NCBI GenBank assembly: GCA_002189035.1
Contig: CM007991.1
Location: 682,001-746,000 of the forward strand
Length of the DNA stretch: 64,000 nt
Direction: 5' to 3'
DNA from: Utricularia gibba
Taxonomy: Eukaryota > Streptophyta > Magnoliopsida > Lamiales > Lentibulariaceae
Positions 32,643 through 46,825 of this stretch are shown in pieces. Under the pieces are notes generated by a model that searched no databases, had not been told where the DNA came from, and saw nothing but the letters and a program-made list of their open reading frames with translations. Positions within the stretch are counted from its first letter, which is position 1, and every line of letters begins with the position of its first letter. Made by a program: the position numbers and the translations under genes.

Positions 32643-33667
32643 AGCTGATTCTTCAATCCTTCTATTTCTGTACAGTTTCAGAATTTAGGGGTTTCGTTTT
32701 TTTTCCCCAAACATTATTCTTTCTTTGTTGCTGCATTCGTGACCCCTCATTGTGCAGATGTAGAAGTACTTTTGGCTCGTTTTGACGTTTTTTTATAAAC
32801 CTGAAGTAGTATTGGAGTATAAGTTCAGATGATTGCTTCCGATTCTACTGAAATGGTGGATTTGATTTCTGTCGTCGTTGAAAAGGGAGATTTTTAGGGG
32901 TGCGCATGATAGGTTCTGATTCTACGAAATTGAGGGAATTGGTTTCTGGCGTCGTTGAAAATGGAAATTTTTAGGGGTTCAGATTTTAGACTCCACTCTC
33001 CGGTAGGCCGGCGCAATCCCCGATTTCCAGATTTCATTGTTCTTTAACTCCCATACCTGATATTTTTAATTGCGAACCGGACTAAGTTTCGCATGAAACA
33101 GGTGGCGATGGCTCACATGAACCTAGTCAAAAGACTCAACAATCGCGAACTTCCTGTGAGCCATGTCAATCTGAAACAGACGGCGATGGCGATGGCGAAC
33201 TGCCTTGCGGTTGTGGGGACCTTGGAATTTGTCACCGGTAATACAAGACTCTCTTTTCTGACCTGGTCAATTCGCTTCATTAAACTATTGCAGTAGTGTT
33301 GGGCGGATTACATCATGATCTCCCACTTTTTATCTTGTGAATGTTATCTGGTATTTTGTCACCTGGGTGCCGGGTGGTAGTGGTGTAGGCATATATGAGC
33401 CGTTGGATAGTAATAAAGAGCAAAAGGAAAGAAGAAAAAAGGTGGGCACGTCTTTCACCTGTCTAGTTCAGTTGATTGATGAATTCTGGTCTCTGGAGGT
33501 CCTGTTGTTTGCAAAGTTTTCAAGTTCCATTTTGTCTCTATGTTTCTCGAGAAATACACCTGGTTCTTCATCTGGTCATCTTTTATCAGGAATAGCAAAT
33601 AGTTTTCATGATCATGTTCTATGGCGAATAGCATCATGCTTCATTAAATCTTTTGTCTCCGTGGAAG
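32643..33667. other. Spacer between LST8 and the MATE gene
   Basis: The first 200 bases are the LST8 3' UTR. A degenerate 77-bp tandem duplication lies at 32841-32994. The region 33090-33240 is less AT-rich and ends in a possible donor (CACCG/GTAATA), so it may be an untranslated exon of the MATE gene. No coding gene is supported. Confidence 0.45.
32841..32994. repeat. 77-bp degenerate tandem duplication
   Basis: The copies start at 32841 and 32918. Shared words include GATTCTAC, GTCGTTGAAAA and TTTTTAGGGG at the same 77-base offset. Confidence 0.75.
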
Positions 33668-36600
33668 ATGTTGGACACAAATCCGTTGTGGGATTTGCTA
33701 AAAAACCCAAGGTAAGTTTTTTCCTTTGATGCTCTTTAGATATTGTAAAGAAGAATCTTTTTTTTTTCTAGCGATCAGTATTGCTGACTTTGTGTGTTTA
33801 GCTTGAGTTTGTATTGCTACCATTTCCTTATAGTAACCCTTCCCCCTGAAGTTCTGCTTTGCTCTTTCCACCTAGTGGGATTTTCAAGAAAGATGAGTTG
33901 TGCGTTGAGATAGCCCAGATTGCATTACCTGCGGCGCTGGCTCTGACTGCTGATCCCATAGCTTCTCTTATAGATACAGCATTCATCGGGCATATCGGTG
34001 TGCAGTTTTATCTGTTTGTTATGCAACCAGTAAACTTGTTTGATGCTTGCTTTGCCTCTAATCTGAAGGAAATCTGCGTTCTTCGCCCCTTGGCTCTTCC
34101 TAATCTGCTTATTTTCCACACATAGGCCCTGTAGAGCTGGCTGCTGTTGGAGTGGCTATTGCTGTCATCAATCAAACATCAAAAATCGCAATATTTCCTC
34201 TTGTCAGTGTTACAACTTCTTTAGTTGCTGAAGAAGATGCCGTTGGAATTTTAAGCAATGATTACCAAGAAATAGAAATAGTAGAGAAAGATTATGCTTC
34301 AAACGTTTCAAAGGGTCATTTGAATGAGGAAAATGGTATTCTGAGCCACTTCTTTTTTCAAGTCACTGAACTGGTTTTCTCCTGTTTGAATCTAATAGCT
34401 TGCATTTTGTCTGGATGAACAGTAGAAACGATGCCTGCGCACACGAAGAAAAGACGCATATCCTCAGCTTCAACAGCTTTGATCATTGGTAGCGTTCTTG
34501 GGCTCCTTCAAGCTGCTATCCTCATCTATGCTGCGAAACCTATTTTAAGTTACATGGGTCTCAATTCAGTAAGTTCTCTGTTTTTTTTTTTTTTTTGGCC
34601 TTCACAGTAAGGTTCATGATAGGAGGTGCATTTTATGTTATATTTAAGTTTTCACAATCCAAGCTACATATTGGCTCCACCACCATGTCAGGAAGCATAT
34701 TGTTAACTATCTTTGTTGCTGTAGAACTCTCCTATGATGATGCCAGCACTTAAGTACTTGACACTGAGATCACTTGGTGCTCCAGCTGTCCTCCTGTCGT
34801 TGGCCATGCAAGGCATTTTTCGAGGGTTTAAAGACACAAAGACCCCTTATATGCAACATGTATGTTTCCTTCCAGATTTACAAGTTTCTTCGATATGCCA
34901 TGGTTCTTATATAACCACTAAATTCTAATATAGTGATTGGAGATGCTGCCAACGTTGTATTGGATCCCATATTCATTTTTGTATTTGGTTTGGGTGTCAG
35001 TGGTGCAGCAATTGCTCATGTTGTTTCTCAGTAAGCTTTTAGCTCCGAACCTGTACTTAATGTTTTCTTTCATTATCATCATTGTTTTTGGAAGCCCTTT
35101 CAATACAGAGCGTGACTTTTTTAGGTACTTGATGTCTTTTATCCTGTTGTGGAGATTGATGAAACAAGTTGATATCCTGCCTCTGCCTGTCAAAGATGTT
35201 CATCTTTCCCGGTTTCTCAAGAACGGTAATCTACTTCAACAAAAAGTCCTGAATTTTCCTTTTACAATATTTCAGGGGACCTGCTAAATTTTCTCACTCT
35301 AAGATGAGAAGCATAAACTACTAGCAACATCATGCACTCCCCTGACTTGCACTCATGTAGTCCTTCATTACGAAATGTGTGTCTATAGATTTTTGCGCTC
35401 ATGGTCATTGCATTATCCGACGACTGAAAATTGAGAGCTTAGGAGATGCTTTCCTCTTTCCCCAAAACTTGAAACTATTATCATATAACCGCTTTTGTGG
35501 ACAGGGTTTCTGCTTTTCCTCAGAGTGATAGCTGCAACTTTCTGTGTGACACTGAGTGCTTCATTAGCTTCAAAACTAGGATCAAATTCCATGGCTGCAT
35601 TTCAAATATGCCTACAGGTTTGGTTGGCAAGTTCTTTGCTTGCTGATGGGTTGGCTGTGGCTGGACAAGTAAGAGATTCTTTTTCATTCAAGAACTTGAA
35701 TTTTTTGCACTGATTTCAACTCCATATATTCAAGTATTTGTTTACACCAGCATGTACCTTACTTAGCCTTCATTTCTTGGTTGTGAAAGTAGCTTATGGC
35801 CTGCAGGCCATCCTAGCCAATGCGTTTGCTCGAAGTGACTATGAAAAGATCAAGGCCACTGCCTCGCGCATTCTTCAGGTCTTTCTTTGTTTCAGTGCCT
35901 AATGTTTCTTGATTCCTGCAGTGGATCAATATAAAAATGTTCATTTCAGCTGAGCCTTGTTGTTGGGCTGATCCTCTGCCTCTTCGTCTTCCTGCTACTA
36001 AAATCATCATCACAAATCTTCACAAACGATCCCACCGTCCTCAGTATCCTACAACTAGGAATCCCGGTATGTAACAACCACCACATGCACTACTCCGTTC
36101 AATACATGACTGCATATCCTCTGCTGATCATCCATGCTTCATGTTTCTCTTGCTAGTTTGTAGTACTGACTCAACCTATCAATTCCTTGGCTTTCGTTTA
36201 CGACGGTCTAATGTACGGAGCGTCAGACTTCACATTCGCTGCCTACTCCATGGCAAGTTCTCTATTACCAGTATGCTGCCATCTTATGCACCCCACCACA
36301 GACACAACTAGCTACCAGAGCATCCCCACTCGATCTTATTCTCTTGTTTGTTGGCTGCACGATGCAAGTGAACGTTTTCAGTTTCGGGGCAGCATCCATT
36401 GATCATCATCTGTGATGTTGTTGCAGATTGTCATTGCCATTGTGAGCATCCTGCTATTGTTCTTGCTCTACTCCGGCAGCGGCTTTGTGGGCATCTGGAT
36501 TGCGCTCTCTGTTTTCATGTGTCTTCGAGCTTCAGCTGGGTTCATGAGGTAACCACACCACCCTTTCCATGATTCTTCCCAGCCCTTCTGAAACAGGCAT

Positions 36601-36703
36601 GAGATTCTTCTTCTTCTTCTTCTCCTGGACTTGCAGGATCTGGACGAAATCAGGCCCCTGGAGGCTCGCCTCAGCCTCTGCTTCCGGGCTCCAGCCTCAG
36701 TAA
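33668..36703 (+). CDS. MATE efflux transporter, DTX42/FRD3 type
   Basis: The product is a multidrug and toxic compound extrusion transporter of the citrate-exporting group (DTX42/MATE1, FRD3/DTX43), linked to aluminium tolerance and iron movement. Thirteen exons fit: 33668-33711, 33876-33997, 34126-34335, 34423-34568, 34725-34859, 34934-35030, 35125-35225, 35505-35668, 35807-35878, 35950-36066, 36157-36252, 36427-36548 and 36637-36703. The first exon codes for only 14 residues (MLDTNPLWDLLKNP). Motifs include IALPAALALTADPIASLIDTAF (as PAALALTADP and ASLIDTAF), SLVAEEDA, RSLGAPAVLLSLAMQG and TQPINSLAFVYDG. A C4 run at 34843-34846 needs one more C to read KTPLYAT and to enter exon 6 in frame; this gives 497 residues. 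The intron after 36252 uses a GC donor. Confidence 0.88.
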
Positions 36704-38114
36704 ATCCCTAGGGCTGCTGATAGTATTTAATGTAATACCCAATACACCACTCGGTGTGGAAAATGCTTTAATTTGTTCGAAATTAAAATTGGATATATTA
36801 ATTTGCACAAAAATGAGATATGTAGAAATTTGGATTATTTAATAATGATTAAAAATTATATGATTAGTATTTTTTTTAATTCAGTGTGAATATTTTAATA
36901 TTTTATGCAATATTTTTAAAAAATATCTAAAGAAAAAACATAATTGTTCTTATATATTCAAAACTGACAAGAAGTTTCTATGAATAATTGAAAATAGATG
37001 AAATAAGTGCAATAATTAAAGGGAATAACATGAATGAAAACATTAATTGCATGCATATAGGAAATGATTTTGTGTTTCACCATTATTTAAAATTAAATAA
37101 TAAAATTATCCATATATTATATATAATATTAAATATCAACTTTCATAAAATTTATAATATTCCTATGTTATTTAATATATACCAATATTTCACAGCATAT
37201 TAAATGATTTCATAAAGATTTATGTACTGTGAGAACCAAACTTGTAATAACAAATTCCTATTATTATATCTGCATGATTTTTCTCTTGGAAAACTACAAA
37301 AAATAAATCGGTGAGCAACGGATGACGTCAGACTCAGCAGCCGTGCGTAGGGGCTCATCCACTCATCAACTATTAATGAATAAAATATAATCAATTATTT
37401 TATATTCTTGATGCAGTTGCACCAAATAATTGATTCAGGTGCTGACTTTTCTGCCCTCTGATTGAAATGAACGCTACGGATTTATAATTTGTTAAAAATA
37501 TAAATATTTCTAGATAAGAAAATAATAATGATATAATTTTAATTTTGTATTTATTTGAAATAAAATTCACTTGTCTTTGTTAGAGTAAATGTTAATAACT
37601 GGTTTTCATGTATATTGAGTTTATAAATAGAAATAAAAGTAAATAAATAAATAAATAGTTGGGTGACGTGGCGTCGGCGACTAGGTCAAGTCAGAGAGAG
37701 TAGGCATTTTAGAACTCGGAAATATGAAACGGCGGTCTGTGATCAGAAAAGGATGGTCTTGTCTTCTGGAATGGCAGCCATTGACTACGCCTCCATTCCC
37801 TTGCTCCTTTTGTCATGATCGACCACAGCTCGTTTCCGCGTGTTTACATTTTTACTTCCTTGGCCCCCTACTTCGTTCTTGGAAACTTCTCTGGGAATAT
37901 ATGGGTATGCGTATTTAAGCGTTACCTTTGTTGACTGCTTTCTTTGAGAGAAGCGTTTCTTGGCTTCTTTGCTAAACGACCGACGACTCTGGGTTGATTG
38001 TTTGGTGTTGTCTTCATTGCATTCTTCTGGGTTTCGGTCGGAAAATACTTTTTCTGATAGATAGCGGGAGCAGGGGAGGCGAAAGAAGGCTTTTTTATTG
38101 GTTCGTCGATTTAG
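36704..38114. other. Spacer and CDPK promoter
   Basis: AT-rich DNA without a supported gene. TGACGTGG at 37664-37671 is a G-box/ABRE-like element upstream of the kinase gene. The stretch 37720-38114 is the likely 5' UTR and core promoter. Confidence 0.5.
37664..37671 (+). promoter_or_regulatory. G-box/ABRE-like element upstream of the CDPK gene
   Basis: TGACGTGG contains the ACGT core bound by bZIP factors. It is about 440 bases before the ATG. A role in stress or ABA response is inferred only. Confidence 0.35.
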
Positions 38115-40352
<2,238 letters not shown>

Positions 40353-41620
40353 CTGAGGAACCAGAAATGACTGCATCCTCTCGTAAAGGTGTTCAAACAA
40401 CACAATACCATCACTGTTTCCTGTTGGCTTGGCTTATTTATCTGAATGAACGTGATTGTATTCATTTTTTATACATAAATGAGTTGAGTTTGTGAATGTC
40501 ACTCTAAGTTATCATCAATATAATAGTTTAAATCGAAATTTTTAAAATTACATCATACATTCTTCAATTTATTTTTTTAAATAATTTATTTTCGAATTTA
40601 TGAAATTGTATATTTAATTCTTTATATTTTGATATTAGTTGTACAATTTTGACAATTATTTTGATCTTTATTATATATTTAAACATTCATATTTAATTTT
40701 TAATATTTGGGTTTTTATTATATATTTTATCTTTCGTCTTTGATTCAATTTTTAAAAATTTTTAATTGTTTGAGTTTTCCTTATATGGTTTTGACAGTTT
40801 GATGTGTTTTTTTTTTTTTTTTTACAATTTTGAAATTTTGAAAATTAAATTATTTATATTAACAGGTTGTTGTCACAATTTTCTCATATATAAAGTGACG
40901 TAACTGGGCATCCAACCTCTACTGTGGGCAACATGATTTAAGATACGGGTATATTTGTAAATTAATAAACCGTAATAAGTGACCGTTGCGAAGTTCTGTC
41001 ACAACGGTAAGAAGACAGGACTGAAAGTTGCCGTTGTTGTCATTAATGGCACCGAGAGTGAGAACGCGGAAACCATTGAAAGGGCGGCTCGCGACATTCC
41101 GATCAAGTCGGCGCGTCGCGTGTGTTTTACTCCAAGCGAACACTGCGACCGCGAAAATCATTCTGGAGCAGTTACTCCGCCCAAGCTTTTGAAGAATTCT
41201 CCACGGAAAATCAACCTGAAACAGGAAGTAGTCAGAATTTGTGAACCCCAAGTCAGAGAGAATGCTAATGAGAGAAGTATGGCCTGTCGGGAATCTTGGG
41301 TGAGCTGCAAGATGACAGCTTTTGTCTTTCTGGTAGCCGAAGGATTTTCTTGGGCGATCGTTTGTCGGCATATAGTTTTTATCGATGGGTGTGATCGGGA
41401 TTGATGAAAGTGAACTTGGTACGCGGGTCCACACTACTTTCCCACATTGAAGAAACGCACTGACGAGATTGTCGGTTCTTGATCTTGTCGTTGTTGGTTC
41501 ACTTCAAGGGTTTAATGCGCGATTTCATTGAAGCAGAATACATCGTGCTGGCGGGATCGGAACAGTTCCCCTGATCCCGTATAGTTTTTTTGTTAAAATA
41601 CCGCCGGAGTAGACACGGAA
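40353..41620. other. Spacer and EFR3 upstream region
   Basis: The first half is AT-rich with a poly-T run near 40807-40823. The region 40960-41610 is less AT-rich and holds two overlapping open frames on opposite strands (40979-41404 plus, 40919-41434 minus), neither with a recognisable domain. It is probably the promoter and 5' UTR of the EFR3-like gene. Confidence 0.4.
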
Positions 41621-44600
41621 ATGGGTGCTGTTTCAGGGGTGGTGTCGAGGCAAGTTTTGCCAGCATGCGGAAATCTTTGTTTCCTTTGTCCTTCTATGCG
41701 TTCCAGGTCTCGGCAGCCTGTGAAGAGGTACAAAAAGATGTTAGCGGACATTTTCCAGGTCAGCTGCTGCAAATTGCAGATTCTATTCTGGGTTTATTTC
41801 CTAAACAGATCCAGGGATTCTTGATGCAAGTTTTCCAGTTTGAATTGATGTTCATTTTGATTGTATGTTTGTCAAGAAGCATTGTGTACATACCCCATTT
41901 AGTAAGTAATGAAAATCTCAATCTTGGGAATGAAAATAAAAAATCAGCTTACACTGTGTTGTTTCTTCTCAGGATGAAGAGCCTAATGATCGTAAGATCA
42001 GCAAACTCTGTGAATATGCTGCTAGGAATCCCTTGCGAATTCCGGCGGTAATTTTCCGGCTGATGCTTCAGTGTTGATGCAGATGCTATTCTTATCTGAG
42101 TTCTTATGTGGCTTTACAGATAGCTACCTTTCTTGAACATAGATGCTACAAGGATTTGAGGAACGGGAAGTTTCAATCTGTAAAAACGGTCATGCTTGTT
42201 TTCAGCCAAATTTGCTCATCTTGCAAGGAACAAATGTATTCCCAGACACTTTGCTACTGTTAATTCTTTGCTCTCCGGTCAGCTAACTCCATGCTTGTAT
42301 CATTCGTTCAGGACTTTTTTTGCAAACAGTATGTTGACTGTTGTGCAAACCTTGCTAGATGCTAACCAGGATGAACTGATAATCACTGGAACCCAATCAC
42401 TCTTTGACTTTGTGAAAAATCAAGTTGGTATCTTCTCATGTATTCATCTGTAGACTTTCTTGTTATCCCTTCTTGTCAGAACAAAGAGATATTTTATAAC
42501 ATGTGTGATTCTCCAGAAAGATGGGGCATACATGTCTGATCTGGAAACATTCATTCCTAAACTCTGCCAATTGGCTCAAGAAGTAGGGGAAGTCCAAAGG
42601 GTTCAGTGTTTGCGCGCTGCTGGGCTTCAAGCACTATATGCATTGGTATCCAGTTCACCTTTTAACCAGTCATAAGAATCTGTCATTTTGATCTTATCAG
42701 CAGGGCTGGTTTTTCTGCACTCAGTAGTTTACTGAACTTTTTTTAATTCTTCCTCAGGTCTGGTTGATGGGCGAAATCTCTCATATTTCTGTAGAGTTCG
42801 ACAATGTAAGCATGACTCACCGGGCGCAAAGGGATGATGCCGTTTACCATATTTCAGTAGTTTCTTTTCTCATTGTGTCTTCTATTGATTTTTCAGATAA
42901 TTTCAGCTGTCCTGGAAAATTGTGAATTCCCCAGAGAGGATGTTAATGATTTGAATCAGAATACCTGGCACTTGGAATTGCCAAAAGACCAAAGTCATTT
43001 TTCTGCTTCATCACATGTTGCTGGCAAGTTTCTTTCTTCTACAATGATTGCATATGATCTACGACAGCTCAATGTATCAGTGTAAGTCCTTGGATTTTCA
43101 CTTACTTCATGAATTAACTGTATGCAAAGAGTGAATCTTGCGTTCCTTTCAGAGAGAACTCCATGAAACCATCCTTCTGGTCAAAGTTATGCCTGCAAAG
43201 TGTGGCCAGGCTTAGTAAAGAATACACAATAATGCGTCGCATGTTGGAGTCTGTGTTCCAGTACTTTGATGCCGGAAACCTTTGGCCCCTAAAAACTGGC
43301 ACCGCATTTCCTGTTCTCAGAGAGATTCAGCTGTTGATCGAAGATTATGGTTGGTAAATACCCCTTGTTTATTTTCATCAATTTCTAACCCCTGCATCAT
43401 GTATTGTTCTCATTTCTTTCAAGTGTCCACTCTCCTTGACCCCTGTGTAGCTTTTCTAGCTTCTTGTTATGGTTGAAGATTTTTTGGGACTGATTGGATT
43501 CCAACTTTTGATCATGCAGGACAGGACACGCACTTCTTTTTGTCAATATTAATCAAGCATCTTCATCATAAAAATATCTGTAAGAAACCTGAAATGCAGC
43601 TTGAAATCATCCAAGTTGTCACTGCCCTGTGTAAGCATGCGAAAGTGCAAGCATCAGAAGTCATTGTCACTTCCATCACTGACACTGTAAGGCTCTTGCA
43701 AAAGAGCATTCATTGGCTACCACATGATTCAAATGGTGCACCCGATCTAAACATGCGGAACAAGAAGTTCAATAAAGCGGTGGACGAATGTCTCGTAGAG
43801 CTGTCATCGAAGGTATAGACTCTTTCCTCTTGTGATAACCAATGAGATGCCTTGATGTTAATATCTATCCTTTCAACAGGTTGGAGATGCAAATGTGATT
43901 CTTGATGCAGTGGGTAACATATTAGAGAGCATTCCGAAAATTGCCACCATAGCGAGGACTACCGTTTCAGCTCTCTGCCATGTGTCACGTATAGTAGTTT
44001 CTTGCCATAATGCATCATATCAGAGCAAGGCGAGTCTACTGCAGCGTCCTCTTACTCTCTAGCGTCTCTTTAACTAACTCAGTCTGTGATGCTACGTATT
44101 TGATGTTTAGGCTTTTCCAGAAGCTTTATTTCAACAAATCCTTGCTGCTATGCTTCATCCAGATCATGAGACTCGGGTTGGAGTTCATGAGATTTTTTCT
44201 TTGATCCTTCACCTGTTTTCCACCTCCCTAGAACGGTTTTTGATAAGAGTAAGGCCTTGAGAACATCTTCTGTGGTTTCATCATCATCTGTGCTGTTGGA
44301 GACGCTGAGAGACCAAAAACATCATGAGGAGGGAAGTCTTTCAGAAAATGTAGCTCACCTTGGATTAAGCAGCAACCAAATATATCAGCTGTTATCATCT
44401 CTATGGAAACAGTCAATTTCTGCAGAGAATAAACCAGAAAATTATGTAGCCATTGCCTGCACCTACAGCTTACTAATGCTGTTCTCTCTATCAAAGGTAG
44501 TGTACCATGTGGTGGTTTCAGCCAAGCATCTTCAGTTAGAAAAAAAAATACTTGATCTGTTTGTGTGTTCATCGCAGAAAAAATGCCGTGATGCACTTGT

Positions 44601-46107
44601 TCAAAGCTTTCAGATGGCTTTTTCATTGAGGGATTTTAGTCTTTTGACTGGAGGTAAACTGCTGACTTTAGGACATCCCCTTTAACTGCCATTTGCAGTT
44701 TAGACTTGAACTTACTGGTTCCCTATCTTACAATAAGGCTCAAGAGAATGTGTAGGTAGACCGTGCAGAGATAAGAGAATCTAATTTTCCTTTTCCTTCT
44801 GCAAGTGCCTTGCTGTGAACTTTTTGATTCTTTTCAGTATCAGTGTGTGGTATGGGACTACCGATTAGAATTCTTAGATAATCTATTAGGGGATTTTTCC
44901 AGGGACGCTACCACCGTCGTGCCGCAGATCTCTCTTTGTACTGTCTACCTCAATGATCATCTTTACGTTGCAAGCTTATAATGTCCTTCCTCCCATCCCA
45001 TCTCTGAAGGCCATGCTTTCAGAAAAAGAGGTAGGCTTCCAACGTACAGTAAACCTTTTTCTTTCCTTTTATAGGTACTCTCTTTTGCATTGAAAGCTGC
45101 TAAGGTCACTCGTATTACCTTCTTGCATTCCTCAGGTTGATCCCTTTTTGCGCATGGCTCAAGATTTTAAGTTGGAGATTACTGAAGCAGAACCGCGGCA
45201 GCAAAGGCTTCCTTACGGGTCAGAAGAAGACAATGCCTCAGCTCTGAGATGTCTCTCAGAAATAAGTATCAACGAGGAGCAGTCAAAGGATGCTCTCGTT
45301 TCTGCCATTCTGAAGAGCTTGGATAACTTAACGGATGTAAGGCTTGAATAACAAGCAAAGGATTCATCCCACATTCTCTAATCTATTACTTTTCTCTTGC
45401 CGGTTTCCCTATTTCTTGTAGCATGAAGAGACGTCCGTCAGAGACGAGCTGCAAAAGGAATTTTTACCAGATGACTTGTGTGTTGTTGACAAGTATGCGT
45501 CTCTAGCGGAGGTAAACAATCATCGTCATCACTAAAGCATATGTATACCTTTCGGTATTTGGTGCAATCATTCCTGTTACGGTGCAGAGGGCCTCCGTAA
45601 TCCTTCCTGATGATGACTCTTCTTCAAATTCAACTGGATGCAGCCTACAGAATCACCTTTGTACGGCCGATGATTCGAGTCTACTCGGAGTAAATCAGCT
45701 TCTACAATCTGTAAGCGAAGAGAATCCAATTCATTTCCTTGCGTACTCATCAACGAGCATCATTCAAGTCCCTCGAGTTTCAGGTCACCGAGACAGTGAA
45801 GGCCGTACGGAGCATGTCTGCCTACAACGCAATCGATGCTTCGTTCATGGAAGTGGTTCGCCGATGTGAAGCACTCTCTACTGAAAAACTCGGAAGAATG
45901 TCGGTTCTGTTAGACGACGTACCTTCCATTCCTCGCTCGTCATCTGTTCGACAGATTGCGGATCCTTTATTCCATCGAAACGCATCCGAAAACGGAGCTC
46001 AAGCGCGATCCGCAACACATGATCTGCACCAGCTTCTGCATCCCTCAAGGTTGCCGCCTTCTGGTCCTTACGAGAGCTTCTTGAAAGCTGCAGGGTGCCA
46101 TCGATAG
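41621..46107 (+). CDS. EFR3-like protein (SEMI-ROLLED LEAF 2 / At5g21080 type)
   Basis: EFR3 proteins are ARM/HEAT-like scaffolds that anchor PI4-kinase at the plasma membrane. Seventeen exons fit: 41621-41758, 41973-42047, 42120-42235, 42312-42423, 42517-42645, 42758-42805, 42897-43081, 43153-43349, 43520-43812, 43880-44029, 44111-44496, 44578-44653, 44903-45030, 45136-45336, 45422-45511, 45588-45710 and 45784-46107. The N-terminus is Cys-rich (CGNLCFLCPSMRSRSRQPVKRYK), given here as CFLCPSMRSRSRQPVKRY, suiting palmitoylation. Later motifs are DEEPNDRKISKLCEYAARNP, GEISHISVEFDN and the end GPYESFLKAAGC. Exon 11 changes frame between 44191 and 44215; one added base restores it and gives 923 residues. 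The intron after 44029 uses a GC donor (AAG/GCGAGT). Confidence 0.9.
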
Positions 46108-46825
46108 AGAGATGAAAAAAAGGATTAAAATTATGTCTGTTAAATTTATTTATAATTTTTATGTGATAAAATTATTTATTTGATAAATATATTTTTTAAT
46201 AAATACGTTATTTATAAAATATCCCCATACTTTATTAATCATATTTTAAAAAATTTTTTTTATGATCTTTATTTATTATAAATATAAGAAAAATTTATAA
46301 AAATAATATATCAAATTCGATCAATATAAAGAATTTAATGTACTTATTTATGATGTAAATTCAATCAGTACAAACAATACAAAGAATCTAAAATTCTAAA
46401 AAAAATTTATAACATAATTTTCAAATGTAAAGATTAAATTATTTGTACTAAGTATAAATTGAAATAACGTCGAGAAACTCTATCCATATATATACTTATT
46501 ATGTATATTTTCATTTGGAATTTTAATTGGTTAAAAAAATACGAAAGTTGTTGACAGTTTTGGGAGTGGAGTTCACTTCCCCACCCTCCACCTTCGCTTC
46601 CATTGAAATTGGTTGTTCTTGCTGACGTGGGATTTTCACTGGGAGGGTGGTTGCAACTTCACTTCAGGGGGAAGCCATTCCCGGTCGACTTCGGTACCCA
46701 CCTCTCTCTCTGGTGGCTTCAGAGTTGCAATCAATTCTGGATTCAGCTGGATTCGGGACCCATTTGGTCTTCAGGCCTTGGACTTCTCTTCTCTTCGGGG
46801 CGCCAGATCGACTAAACCGACAAAA
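46108..46825. other. Spacer and STELLO 5' UTR
   Basis: About 400 bases of AT-rich DNA precede a less AT-rich 5' UTR from about 46560. The open frame running into the STELLO ATG from 46613 lacks family similarity before 46826. Confidence 0.5.

Noticed and set aside
33849-33875. A missing base upstream of the MATE membrane domain
   Set aside because: A short first exon at 33668-33711 joins at the 33876 acceptor in phase, so no frameshift is needed there.
40919-41434. Overlapping open frames on both strands before the EFR3-like gene
   Set aside because: Neither resembles a known protein, and the region sits where the promoter and 5' UTR are expected.
41621-46107. EFR3-like gene as a pseudogene
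   Set aside because: All 17 exons have good splice sites and one added base restores the whole frame; decay would show more damage.
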